Of a stretch of 64,000 nt of DNA, positions 1-8,859 are shown in pieces. Position 1 is the first letter of the stretch. Every line of letters starts with the position of its first letter. The position numbers and the translations under genes were made by a program. Source of the stretch: Flavobacteriaceae bacterium (GTDB taxonomy: Bacteria; Bacteroidota; Bacteroidia; Flavobacteriales; Flavobacteriaceae); NCBI GenBank assembly GCA_028280265.1, contig JANQMD010000044.1, positions 1 through 64,000 on the forward strand, given 5' to 3'. The notes under the pieces were generated by a model, which was not told the origin of the DNA, ran no database searches, and was given only the letters and a program-made list of their open reading frames with translations.

Positions 1-55
1 GATACTTCTGTAAATAATTCCTAGCTAGGGTTAAATCATCTGTGTGTATTCGCAT
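1..55 (-). CDS. 5' end of an unidentified minus-strand gene cut by the left edge
   Basis: An ATG on the minus strand at 55-53 opens a frame of 18 codons that stays open to the window edge and begins MRIHTDDLT. Only the first residues are visible, so no family can be named. Its orientation matches the next gene to the right. The call rests only on an open frame with sensible codons, so it may be chance. Confidence 0.35.
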   Translation of the reverse strand, partial: MRIHTDDLTLARNYLQKY

Positions 56-324
56 AAACAAAATAATAATTTTGTCAACGAATTATCTAACCTTTACAAG
101 TTCGAGTGATTTTGAATGCTTACTGAGTTTATCGAAGTAAGATGAAAAATCGTATCGAGAACAGGTTTACAATTAAAAATTCTTATCTGCCTGCTGCACT
201 GTCTGCCTTGCATAGACGACAGGCTGGCGATAGGCATTAGACAGGTTCTCGATATATCACGCTGTAGCGTGACACTCGAACTGACAGAATTTCATTAAAA
301 TGAATAATGGGTATAGGATTGTAT
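56..324. repeat. Gene-free stretch with dispersed palindromic repeats
   Basis: No gene is seen here. The stretch holds fragments of the dispersed intergenic repeats found across this window: a small stem CTTACT/AGTAAG at about 118-140, and the phrase atcgagaaca, which recurs in inverted form as caggttctcgat near 240-252. A short stem is also made by acgctgtagcgt near 259-270. The function is unknown and it could be a decayed repeat cluster. Confidence 0.5.
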
Positions 325-795
325 TTATAACATAAATTCTAATCTGTAAACGGGTTGATCTTCTTCATACTCAAACAGCTTTGAGTAATCCATGACATTA
401 GGAATGTTGTCTAATTCACACAAATAAGTAACCACAGCACACAAACCATTGAATAGAGTTTCTTTATCTCTTGGGTTTTGAGGTTTCGGATTGTAGTGGC
501 ATAGTGGAGTTTTAAATCCGCATGCTTCTAAAAAAATCTTTTCTATTTGCAGAAGTTCTTTGGGAGAATAGCCATTAAATTTTCTATCCAGTCGTTGGTG
601 AACAGTTCCGATATAATTCAATTGTAAAGATCCGTGTTCGTTAGACAAATGTTTCCAGGAATCGTGATTGTCTAAAATATTTCCTACTGCACATGCAGTA
701 CAATCTTCTGGGTCTAGGGTATTGTTATGAAAAGCGTTGTATAGCTTAATTAAGGCCTGCTCGAGTCTTTTGGGAGTGTTCATAATCATCTTCAT
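325..795 (-). CDS. Conserved small flavobacterial protein (database name often NqrF-like, probably wrong)
   Basis: A 156-residue soluble protein with no signal peptide or membrane segment. It has the motif CTACAVGNILD near residue 33 and the phrase GSLQLNYIGTVHQ near residue 55. From memory, this family is widespread in Flavobacteriia and is often labelled Na(+)-translocating NADH-quinone reductase subunit F. The true NqrF is a flavin and 2Fe-2S protein of about 400 residues, and neither domain is visible here. The paired cysteines near residues 32-35 could bind a metal. Three ATG codons lie within the first five codons, so the start is uncertain by a few residues. The function is unknown. 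Confidence 0.8.
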   Translation of the reverse strand: MKMIMNTPKRLEQALIKLYNAFHNNTLDPEDCTACAVGNILDNHDSWKHLSNEHGSLQLNYIGTVHQRLDRKFNGYSPKELLQIEKIFLEACGFKTPLCHYNPKPQNPRDKETLFNGLCAVVTYLCELDNIPNVMDYSKLFEYEEDQPVYRLEFML

Positions 796-1099
796 TTCTT
801 TAGCTTCCTAAATATACGAAAGAAATGATTTGAAACCGAAGAGATGAAATGTAAAGTTTTGTAAAATAATGTGAGTTCGACTTAAGAAATAATCTCTTAT
901 CTAAATTCATTTATTTGTAAATCAGTAATTTGGATTGTATTGTCATTCCTGCGTAGGCAGGAACGAGAATGACACCTATTTTCAAATAAAAATAATGCAA
1001 CTACCTGACTATCAGAAACAATTATCTCAAACTCACGTTAAAATATGAACAACCAACCAACCAGAACGACTCAATAGGACCAGTCATTTAGAGCTATAG
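796..1099. other. Gene-free 304-bp stretch with one palindromic repeat
   Basis: No gene is seen. A hairpin repeat lies at 942-973: outer arms GTCATTC/GAATGAC and inner arms TTCCTGC/GCAGGAA. It belongs to the same dispersed family as the elements at 9592, 13687 and 45210. The remainder is AT-rich and shows no further structure that I can support. Confidence 0.6.
942..973. repeat. Dispersed palindromic repeat (TCATTCCTGC family)
   Basis: Nested inverted repeats: GTCATTC at 942-948 pairs with GAATGAC at 967-973, and TTCCTGC pairs with GCAGGAA inside. The same core is found at 9592, 13687, 45210 and 45264. This is a typical short intergenic repeat of flavobacterial genomes. It is not T-rich enough at the 3' side to call a terminator. 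Confidence 0.7.
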
Positions 1100-2329
1100 C
1101 TAATTTTTAAAGAACTTTTTTGTGAGCGTAAATTGACCAAATTTCATCTCCAAAAAATAGAGCCCTTGAGCTAACGAAGCAATCTTTAATTGGTTCTCGT
1201 TTGAACTATTATTATTGAAAGATGCTGTTTTAACCAATCTACCCTTTAAGTCATAAATCGAAATATCGTTGATAGCGGTTTCAGCTTTTATGTTTAAATA
1301 GTCATTTGCAGGGTTAGGGAATATTTCAACACTTGTTTTTGAAAACTCATTGGTAGATAAAGTAGTATCAACATTCATCAAATAGATCTTAGGCTTAGCG
1401 TCAGACAGTGCAAAAATTTTATCTTTCATAAAAATAAATTTATCACAGCAAGCAATTTCATCTGGATTGTCAATTATTTTGTTGGTTGAAATTAATGTCC
1501 AATTACTCCCTCCATCTGAAGTTGCGTACACATCTGTTTGACCTGTAACACCATAAGCTTCTAATTCATTAAAAAAGTGATAACGACCAATAATTTCAAT
1601 ACCAAAGCTTACAGAAGACCAATTCTTCCCTCCATCAGTAGTCTTATATTGACCCATGTAAATAAGATCCTTACTAACGGCATTTATTTCATCAATTTGT
1701 TTGCTGCCAGGATAATTAATGTTCTCCCAGGTGTTTCCTGAATCAAGAGTTCTATATAAATCGCCATATTGAGTACCAACAAAGCCTACTTGATCATCTA
1801 CAAAATATATTTTAGTAGCATCCACACTTTTTATTACATGCTCCCAGACCCCATTTTTTCTCCTGTAAACTCCATCATCGTTACCCCAACCGCCAGCACC
1901 AACAACAAAATATTCTGTTGCTGACTTAATCCAGCAAGACTTAGTGCCCCATTGAGAATTGATTGATGGAGCTGCAATAGTTGACCAATTGGTTGCATAA
2001 TTATTAGAAATTCGAAGAACATTACTAGTTGCGAGGTCGATTTTAGCAGTTATAGCATCTCCGTTTTTATTGTAATGGATACATGCATTTCCACGATAAT
2101 TCCAATTTTGCCTTGTCCAAGTATTCCCTCCGTCAGTTGTTTTATACCTTGGGTTATATCCTGTATGATCAATTCCAATAGCCAATCCATTCATCTTGTC
2201 GGAAAGAGAAATGTCTTTAAAATAGTCTGTTCCGTGGATGGTTAAGCTCGTGTTGATCCAAGAATTTGATTGGGAGTAGCCGACTCCGTACAATAACAAG
2301 GTTAGCATTAAAAATAAATGAGTTTTCAT
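1100..2329 (-). CDS. Secreted Asp-box (BNR-like) protein with type IX sorting domain
   Basis: A 409-residue exported protein. Residues 1-19 form a signal peptide ending GVGYSQ. The body carries repeated Asp-box motifs (KTTDGGNTW, RTLDSGNTW, KTTDGGKNW, ATSDGGSNW), typical of a beta-propeller of the BNR/Ycf48-like type. Residues from about 335 form a type A type IX secretion C-terminal domain that starts with IFPNPANDYLNI and ends with a basic tail. By family knowledge it is exported across the outer membrane, and anchored or released after cleavage of the tail. The ligand or substrate cannot be told. It is a single gene with no obvious operon partners. Confidence 0.85.
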   Translation of the reverse strand: MKTHLFLMLTLLLYGVGYSQSNSWINTSLTIHGTDYFKDISLSDKMNGLAIGIDHTGYNPRYKTTDGGNTWTRQNWNYRGNACIHYNKNGDAITAKIDLATSNVLRISNNYATNWSTIAAPSINSQWGTKSCWIKSATEYFVVGAGGWGNDDGVYRRKNGVWEHVIKSVDATKIYFVDDQVGFVGTQYGDLYRTLDSGNTWENINYPGSKQIDEINAVSKDLIYMGQYKTTDGGKNWSSVSFGIEIIGRYHFFNELEAYGVTGQTDVYATSDGGSNWTLISTNKIIDNPDEIACCDKFIFMKDKIFALSDAKPKIYLMNVDTTLSTNEFSKTSVEIFPNPANDYLNIKAETAINDISIYDLKGRLVKTASFNNNSSNENQLKIASLAQGLYFLEMKFGQFTLTKKFFKN

Positions 2330-2510
2330 GGTTCTTTGTATGGCTCGTTGCGTGTTCAGTTAACGAATTTAGTAAATACAAACTGAATAGAAAATCTGCA
2401 AGGATTTTTAGAAGCGATGGTCTGAGCCAGTCGAAGTATAATCAAATCCGCTGACCAGAATAAGGCGATAACACCTTAAGTAAAATAAATGTGCTGTGAA
2501 TAAATTTTGG

Positions 2511-3600
2511 TTACACATTGTTAGGTAAAGTATTTTTAATATTTAACGCAATATCATTTAAAATACGTCTAACTTCCTTATAGTTCTTGTTTTCTAAAAA
2601 AAGAAAAGTTTCATACTTTAAAATAAACTTTTTTTCCCTGTTACTATATACAAGATTTTTTCCTCTTTTTTTAAAGTCAATTTCTTTTGCTTTTAACTTG
2701 GCATATTCATTATTGATTTCGTCTTTGTTAACATCAATAACTGAACACCTATGAGAATCATCATTTCTTATTTCTCTTAATTTAGTTATTTCTTGTTTGT
2801 AGTATATTTTTTTGTCAAAAAAGAATTCTTTTTCATATAGATAGACTAGCAAATTTATATTCAGTTCGCTTATTTTTTTGAAATTATTTTTGGCATTATT
2901 GAGATCTTTATATCTCTTCTTAAATGATGGATTATCTAATAAAAGATGCTCAAGCAAATGAATAAAATTAAATTTAGACCAATAGTAATAATTCAATAGG
3001 TTTTCTATTTGATGAAAAGCGGAAGTGCAGAAGGATATAAATTTATCGTTTTCAGTTTGATTATTTATTAGAAGTATATGTTCCATTTTATGGTTGTCAC
3101 TAACTAATTTCTCTTTTACGGCTTTATTTTTTATAAAACTGTAATCTATTAAGTTATTTAATAAAGTATATTTTTCTACTAATTTTAAGGAAATGTTATT
3201 ATCGATCCCTTTTATTTGTTTAATAAACGAAATATGCCCTAATAAAACATTTTTAAAGGGATATTCTTTCTTGCCAGTCGGCTGATGGCTTCTAAAAATA
3301 CGTTCTGCATAATTCAACCCTCCTTTTTCCCAGTTGTTGAGCATTGCCCTGACTTTTTGTAAATATTCTCTTTTTATATTTAATTTTTCGTTAACTATCA
3401 ATCCAGTAACTTGTTGTCTTTGCATTGAAGTTTGCAGTCTTGTTTTATTATTGTTAAGTTCAAAGTTTTCAGATTGAATAATTTGTTCAACTTTTTCAAT
3501 AAAACTAGAGTTAATAAGGATATTCTGATTACTCGAAAATGTTAAGTCATCGGCATATCTAGTATATTTAATATTAAGACCTAGACATTCTTTCCTAATC
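2511..3600 (-). pseudogene. 3' part of a frameshifted retron-like reverse transcriptase: YADD region plus RxxxxH C-terminal domain
   Basis: Downstream half of a reverse transcriptase whose reading frame is broken near 3590. In this frame the sequence continues as KECLGLNIKYTRYADDLTF, giving the catalytic YADD box at about 3550. It then reads through the thumb region with QVTGLIVN, where the VTG triplet is a retron-type signature. From the ATG at 3425 an uninterrupted frame of 304 residues remains. The last roughly 230 residues are an extension rich in Lys, Asn and Ile with the motif LREIRNDDSHR. The RNDDSH stretch fits the RxxxxH active-site pattern of HEPN RNases. The gene is visibly more AT-rich than its neighbours. 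One missing base would restore a protein of about 561 residues. An RT is certain; the HEPN assignment is inference. Confidence 0.75.
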
Positions 3601-4195
3601 TTTGTGTAACAATATTAGATAGTATAGGTGAAGTTGGGACACCTTGTGGAAGATGATTTTTATAGGTGCAAATATTGGCAATTAGAAAAGATATTCTTTC
3701 CCTTTCATCTTTCAGGTTGAAGGGGTTTAATTCTAAAACTACTTTTATTCTTCTAAAGTTTATTGAAGGAAAGAAATCTTTAATATCTAAATTTAAAACA
3801 TAGTTTTTATTAATGTGAGGTTTTGCATTTCTTATTATTCCTTTTCCAAACAAAAAACCGTTTGAACTATAATGAGAATAAGGTTCGAAAATAATTTGTA
3901 GTAAATAATTAATCAGTTTTTGCACCCTTTTTAAGAGTTCATCTGGTGATTCAATCGTTCTTTCTTTTCCACTTTTTTTCGAGATAATAAACTGTTTATA
4001 TCTTTTATCTTTAGTTATTGATAAGTGGTATAAATACTTTGAGTTAATTGGTGCGAATTTGTTTTTATTTTGAAGATTAGTATTATTCCTCTCAATAAAA
4101 TTTAAAAGTAAAGCAAATTCATTGACGGTATTAATTTTATTAAATCTTTGAACAACTTTTTTTTTGGAAATTTCATCTAAAAAGATACCAGACAT
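3581..4195 (-). pseudogene. 5' part of the frameshifted retron-like reverse transcriptase (RT motifs before YADD)
   Basis: A 204-residue frame encoding the first half of an RNA-directed DNA polymerase. Visible blocks are KSGKERTIESP (fingers), SNGFLFGKGIIRNAKPH, the first catalytic aspartate block LDIKDFFPSINF, and the palm box QGVPTSPILSN. The frame then runs into a stop after RLGKNV, whereas the -1 frame reads RLGKECLGL and goes straight to YADD. The break lies at the AAA run at 3591-3593, consistent with loss of one A. QGxPTSP is the retron and group II type of box, not the type seen in diversity-generating retroelements. It could be a real mutation that kills the enzyme or a sequencing error. 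Confidence 0.8.
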
Positions 4196-4761
4196 ATTCT
4201 CTTGTGTATGAACTTTAATAAGTTATAAATCATAATTTAATAATAAGAATTAAAAGAGAGATTACATTATATATAATAAGTGCTATAAATAATTTGAACT
4301 TAAAAGATATAATAATTAAAAGTTAACCTGAAAAAGAGTCAACTTCATTTAAATCCTCACTTTAGGATTGACATTTCGATATCGCAATGCATAATCAATA
4401 TTCTGGTATCTTTCTTATTTCTATTTTTAAATTGTTCTAGTTTATATTTTACCAACCCCTCCCCAAACGAAAGGAGCATTTATTTTTACTTTGTTTAAAC
4501 TCAAGCGTAGTGGTATAAATACCTTTGGTTTAAGTACATATATTTAAAAACAATTACAGAAAGCATACGCGAAGTATCTTTCTCTTTTTCATGATACTGA
4601 GAAATTCTTCGCTACACTTCGACAATACTTCGACAGGCTCAGTATGACATCTCAGTGCAACTCAGAATGACAACCAGTATGAACGTTACGTTTGGGGACG
4701 TAGTTTCTTTTTTGTGGGACAGTTAAAGATAGAGAAAAAAGTGATAATACTTGACCTAGTA
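4196..4761. other. 566-bp gene-free region upstream of the reverse transcriptase
   Basis: No coding gene is seen. On the RT strand this is where a retron-type non-coding RNA would be expected. A perfect 6-bp hairpin lies at 4352-4369 (AATCCT/AGGATT, loop of 6), overlapped by a possible outer stem GTCAA/TTGAC at 4338-4342 and 4368-4372. Next to it is an 18-bp near-palindrome at 4372-4389 centred on CGATATCG, with one mismatched pair. Further right, 4561-4680 is a dispersed repeat cluster. I cannot identify a convincing msr/msd from the sequence alone. Confidence 0.5.
4594..4645. repeat. Dispersed hairpin repeat (cttcgacaggctcagtatga family)
   Basis: ATACTGAG at 4594-4601 pairs perfectly with CTCAGTAT at 4638-4645. 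The core cttcgacaggctcag recurs in varied form at 2419 (ctgagccagtcgaag), 43045, 52021 and 62856. It is a typical short intergenic repeat of this genome. Confidence 0.65.
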
Positions 4762-6960
4762 TTAATTTTCTAAAAACTTTTGGAGCAACTGACGCACTTT
4801 CTCTGGAGATTCTATTTGATATTTAGCCTTTGTCTTGGTAAAACCTACCTTGATGGAAGTAGCCCAATTTGGCACTTCTTCAAACATATATTCATCGGTC
4901 CAGTCATCGCCAATAACAGTGATAAAATCGTAATCATCTTGTACCAATAATTGATTGGTCGCGCGTCCTTTGCTTACATTGCTACTCTTAATCTCTATCA
5001 CCTTATTCCCTTTTAAAATAGAAAGTCCATTGTTAGCGACCATACTTGTTAACACGGTATTCAACTCAATCGTACGGCTCTTGGCTAGTTCAGGATCGGC
5101 GGTTCTGTAGTGCCAGGCCAAAGAATAATTTTTGGATTCTATAAATGTTCCAGGTGTACGATCTACAAAAGTTTCCAAAATAGGCCTGATACTCTCCATC
5201 CAATCATTCTTTAAACGCTCTAAAGCCGTCCAATTCCGATCTTGGTACAACCAAACACCATGATCAGTTACTAAGGTGTACTCTTTATCTCCAAACCATC
5301 TTTGAAAAGTCTCTTTGTCTCGTCCACTAATCAAAACCACTCTGGTATTTTCCTGACTTTGCAAGCGATCTAAGAGATCAAATAATTCTTGATCGGGTTC
5401 TGCATCTTGTGGATTGGCTTTAAAACCTACCAAAGTACCATCGTAATCCAAAAGTAATAGCCGTTTCTTTTTTTGATGAAATTGACCTACAATCTCTTTT
5501 TCATAAGCACTGGTGAGTTTTTTTACCACAAATGCATTTTTGGGCTGTTTTGCTTCTTCTAACGACTTCAAAAATTCCTTTGCCCATTTTTCTACATTGT
5601 ACCGTTTCAAACGCTTTTGCAAAAACTTCATGCGCTTCTGTTGCTCTTTTAACGGCATTGTTAATGCGCGTTTCAAACTATTCGCAAAATCTTCAAAGCT
5701 ATTCGGGTTAATAAGTAACGCCTCATTCATTTCTTGAGAAGCACCTGCCATTTCGCTTAAAATTAAAACACCGTTTCCTTTTGTACGGGTTGCGACATAT
5801 TCTTTAGCGACCAGATTCATCCCGTCTCTAATGGGAGTGATCAACGCAATGTCTGAAGAAATGTAAAGGTCTATCAAATCATCAAAAGGCAAGGATCGAT
5901 AGAAGTACCAAATAGGTGTCCAGCTAACTGTTGCAAACTTCCCGTTGATACGACCGACCAATTCATCGGTTTCTCTTTTTAATTTTTGGTATTGCGGCAC
6001 ATTTGATCTTGAGGGTACAGCAAGCATCACCAAACGAACTTTTTCCTTGTATTCAGGAAACGTATCTAAGAAATATTCAAAGGCTTTGATTCGATTTGGA
6101 ATTCCTTTCGTGTAATCCATACGATCGATAGACAAAATGAGCTTTTTGTCTTCTAGGGTGTGTTCTTCCAGTCGTTTTTGTAGTTCGGACTTCTCTTTAG
6201 GTTTGCTATTGTGTTCTACAGCAGCGCGATAAAACTTATCATAGTCAATTCCCATGGGAAAAGAATCTACTTTAATAATTCGATCGTGATAGCTGATGTT
6301 GTTAAAATTCACATCAAGTCGTAAAATTCTTTTTACAGAACTTAAAAAATGACGTTCATAGTCGTATGTATGAAAGCCCAGTAAATCTGCTCCCAACATT
6401 CCTTTCAGCATTTCTTTCCTCCAGGGAAATGTCCGAAAGATCTCATAAGAAGGAAAAGGAATGTGCAAAAAGAAACCAATGGTAGTATTGGGCTTTTCCT
6501 GCTTGATAAGTTGAGGTAATAATAGCAACTGATAGTCGTGAACCCAAACCGTATCTCCGTCTTCCAAATGCTCCAAAACAACTTTGGCAAATTTTTCATT
6601 GACGCGCCTGTAAGCTTCCCATTCTTGTTTTTCAAACTCTGTGTATTCCATGAAATAATGAAAAAGAGGCCACAAAGCTCTGTTGCTAAAACCTTCATAG
6701 TACTCTTCAATATCATCATTGGTTAAGGGAACAGAAACACATTTTTCTTCTCGTATTCTCTGATTTGCCTTTTCGGAAAGCTCAGCATGTAAGGCACCTT
6801 CAGGAATTCCAGACCATCCGACCCAGATGCCGTTTCCTTCTGTATGAACAGATTTCATTCCTGTGGCTAAACCACCTACACTCGGAGAAATTTCTAAGGA
6901 ATCTTCTTGAATCGATACCTGTAAAGGCAGACGATTGGAAACAATTATTGTTTTATTCAT
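4762..6960 (-). CDS. otsAB: Bifunctional trehalose-6-phosphate synthase/phosphatase
   Basis: Makes trehalose from UDP-glucose and glucose-6-phosphate through trehalose-6-phosphate. Residues 1 to about 465 are a GT20 synthase with the N-terminal box IIVSNRLPL, the glycine-rich GGLATGM, the substrate loop VWVHDYQLLLLPQL, and the C-terminal RDGMNLVAKEY block. Residues from about 485 are a HAD-type phosphatase that starts LLLLDYDGTLVGF (nucleophile DxD) and ends with GDDWTDEYMF. The start at 6960 (MNKTIIVSNRLP) is preferred over 6981 because it begins exactly at the family N-terminus, giving about 732 residues. The gene is divergent from the GH15 gene at 7043. The two share an 82-bp promoter region and probably act in trehalose turnover or osmotic stress. 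Confidence 0.95.
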   Translation of the reverse strand: MNKTIIVSNRLPLQVSIQEDSLEISPSVGGLATGMKSVHTEGNGIWVGWSGIPEGALHAELSEKANQRIREEKCVSVPLTNDDIEEYYEGFSNRALWPLFHYFMEYTEFEKQEWEAYRRVNEKFAKVVLEHLEDGDTVWVHDYQLLLLPQLIKQEKPNTTIGFFLHIPFPSYEIFRTFPWRKEMLKGMLGADLLGFHTYDYERHFLSSVKRILRLDVNFNNISYHDRIIKVDSFPMGIDYDKFYRAAVEHNSKPKEKSELQKRLEEHTLEDKKLILSIDRMDYTKGIPNRIKAFEYFLDTFPEYKEKVRLVMLAVPSRSNVPQYQKLKRETDELVGRINGKFATVSWTPIWYFYRSLPFDDLIDLYISSDIALITPIRDGMNLVAKEYVATRTKGNGVLILSEMAGASQEMNEALLINPNSFEDFANSLKRALTMPLKEQQKRMKFLQKRLKRYNVEKWAKEFLKSLEEAKQPKNAFVVKKLTSAYEKEIVGQFHQKKKRLLLLDYDGTLVGFKANPQDAEPDQELFDLLDRLQSQENTRVVLISGRDKETFQRWFGDKEYTLVTDHGVWLYQDRNWTALERLKNDWMESIRPILETFVDRTPGTFIESKNYSLAWHYRTADPELAKSRTIELNTVLTSMVANNGLSILKGNKVIEIKSSNVSKGRATNQLLVQDDYDFITVIGDDWTDEYMFEEVPNWATSIKVGFTKTKAKYQIESPEKVRQLLQKFLEN

Positions 6961-7042
6961 AAATGCAATTTGCTTGAACAAATAGGATTTTGTTAATTTA
7001 AAGAAAAATATAGAGTTATCAACCTTAAAGTGAAAGAGTTTA

Positions 7043-8842
7043 ATGGATAATTTGGATTATGGTATTATAGGAAATTGTAGAAGCGCGGCATTAATCTCTA
7101 AAACAGGCTCTGTAGATTGGTGTTGTTTGCCTCAATTTGATTCGGCTTCTGTTTTTGGAAAATTGCTAGATGAAAACATTGGAGGTTCCTTTGGTTTTAT
7201 TGTAGATGACAGTTATACAATCAAACAATATTACATAGAAAATACAGTGATTTTGGTGACACATTTTAGCAATGGTCTAGATGCTTTTGAAGTTCGAGAC
7301 TTTATGCCGAGGTATTACAAGGAAAATGGAACCTATCATGCTCCTCCAGAGTTTATTCGTTACATCAAATACATCTCTGGAAAACCTACTGTAAAAGTGC
7401 AATACGATCCAAAATTAGAGTATGCTAAGGGAGAAACCAATACCTACATCAAAAATGATTTTGTGGTAAGCTTAACCAACAAAGAATCTTTTGATACCTT
7501 ATTTCTATACACAGATTTGAATAAGAAATCGATTGTAGATGGAGATGAAATCACATTGACATCCGATCACTTTTTCTTGGTAGGATATAACGAAAAATTA
7601 TTTGTACCCACCTTAGAGAAGGTATTCTTGGAGTATGAAAGAACGAAGGTGTATTGGTTGAATTGGATGGAAAGAACACCCACTTACAAGCGTTACAACG
7701 ATTACATTGCCAGAAGTGCGATGACCTTGAAATTGTTGAGTTATGATAAAACAGGAGCTATCTTGGCAGCTGCCACAACCTCATTGCCAGAAACCATAGG
7801 AGAGGTAAGGAATTGGGATTACCGTTTTTGTTGGATCCGAGATGCTTCCATGGTGATTAAAGTCATTTCTCAATTGGGACACCAAAACATAGCGAGAAGG
7901 TATTTGAATTTCATCATCAACCTGATTCCTGATAAAGATGAAAAATTGCAAATCATGTATGGAATCAATGGTGAGAAGAAGCTAACAGAAGAGTTCTTAG
8001 AGCATCTATCTGGATATCGGAATTCGAGCCCAGTTCGAATAGGAAATGCAGCCTACAAGCAAAAACAAAATGATATTTACGGAATTTTGATGGACATGAT
8101 TCATCAGCTTTTGTTGAATTTTAGTAATGATATTGAAAATGGAGAAGAACTTTGGAACATTACCAAAGGAATTGTTTGGGTGGTCAACAAACACTGGCAA
8201 GAACCCGACAAAGGTATCTGGGAATTTAGATCCGAAGATCAACATTTTACTTTTTCCAAAGTACTGTGCTGGACAGCAGTAGACAAAGCTATAAAAGTAG
8301 CTAAAATGCTGGGGAAAAAGTCAAAACTGGCTCGTTGGCAATTGCTGGAAGAAGCCATCCGAGAAGATATTATGGAGCATGCTTGGAACGATAAAGCACA
8401 AGCCTTTACACAAGCCTATGGATCGGAAGATTTGGATGCATCTGTGCTATTGATGGAGTCTTATGGGTTTATAGAAGCAAAGCATCCAAGGTATGTGAGT
8501 ACGGTAAAAGCCATAGAGAGAGAATTGTCGAATGATGGCTTGTTGTATCGTTATAAGAACCAAGACGATTTTGGTTTGCCCTCATCATCGTTTACCATTT
8601 GCACTTTCTGGTTTATCAATAGCTTGTACAAAATAGGAGAGGAAGAAAAAGCGATTCAACAGTTTGAAAAACTATTGTCCTACAGCAACCATCTTGGTTT
8701 GTTTAGTGAAGACATCGATTTTAAATCGAAGCGTTTGCTAGGGAATTTCCCACAAGCCTATTCACATTTAGCGTTGATTGAAACAGCGATTAATTTATCA
8801 AAAGTCACCAAAGAAGAGAAGGTAAAAGATACACTGGCTTAA
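7043..8842 (+). CDS. Glycoside hydrolase family 15 (glucoamylase or trehalase type)
   Basis: A 599-residue cytosolic enzyme with no signal peptide. The N-terminus YGIIGNCRSAALISKTGSVDW is typical of bacterial GH15 proteins. The core block NWDYRFCWIRDASM lies near residue 257. The C-terminal half carries (alpha/alpha)6-barrel segments such as KVLCWTAVDKAIKVA and FPQAYSHLALIETA. GH15 includes glucoamylases that release glucose from alpha-glucans and trehalases of the mycobacterial and archaeal type. Its position back to back with otsAB makes trehalose degradation plausible, but the substrate cannot be fixed from sequence. Confidence 0.9.
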   Translation: MDNLDYGIIGNCRSAALISKTGSVDWCCLPQFDSASVFGKLLDENIGGSFGFIVDDSYTIKQYYIENTVILVTHFSNGLDAFEVRDFMPRYYKENGTYHAPPEFIRYIKYISGKPTVKVQYDPKLEYAKGETNTYIKNDFVVSLTNKESFDTLFLYTDLNKKSIVDGDEITLTSDHFFLVGYNEKLFVPTLEKVFLEYERTKVYWLNWMERTPTYKRYNDYIARSAMTLKLLSYDKTGAILAAATTSLPETIGEVRNWDYRFCWIRDASMVIKVISQLGHQNIARRYLNFIINLIPDKDEKLQIMYGINGEKKLTEEFLEHLSGYRNSSPVRIGNAAYKQKQNDIYGILMDMIHQLLLNFSNDIENGEELWNITKGIVWVVNKHWQEPDKGIWEFRSEDQHFTFSKVLCWTAVDKAIKVAKMLGKKSKLARWQLLEEAIREDIMEHAWNDKAQAFTQAYGSEDLDASVLLMESYGFIEAKHPRYVSTVKAIERELSNDGLLYRYKNQDDFGLPSSSFTICTFWFINSLYKIGEEEKAIQQFEKLLSYSNHLGLFSEDIDFKSKRLLGNFPQAYSHLALIETAINLSKVTKEEKVKDTLA

Positions 8843-8859
8843 TTTTGCTATTCGATGAT

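Noticed and set aside
325..795. NqrF subunit of the sodium-pumping NADH dehydrogenase
   Set aside because: Only 156 residues with no FAD, NADH or 2Fe-2S motifs; the name is likely a propagated misannotation.
3581..3600. Programmed -1 frameshift in the reverse transcriptase
   Set aside because: The junction (ttaggaaagaat) lacks a proper X-XXY-YYZ slippery heptamer and no stimulating structure is evident downstream; a lost base is simpler.
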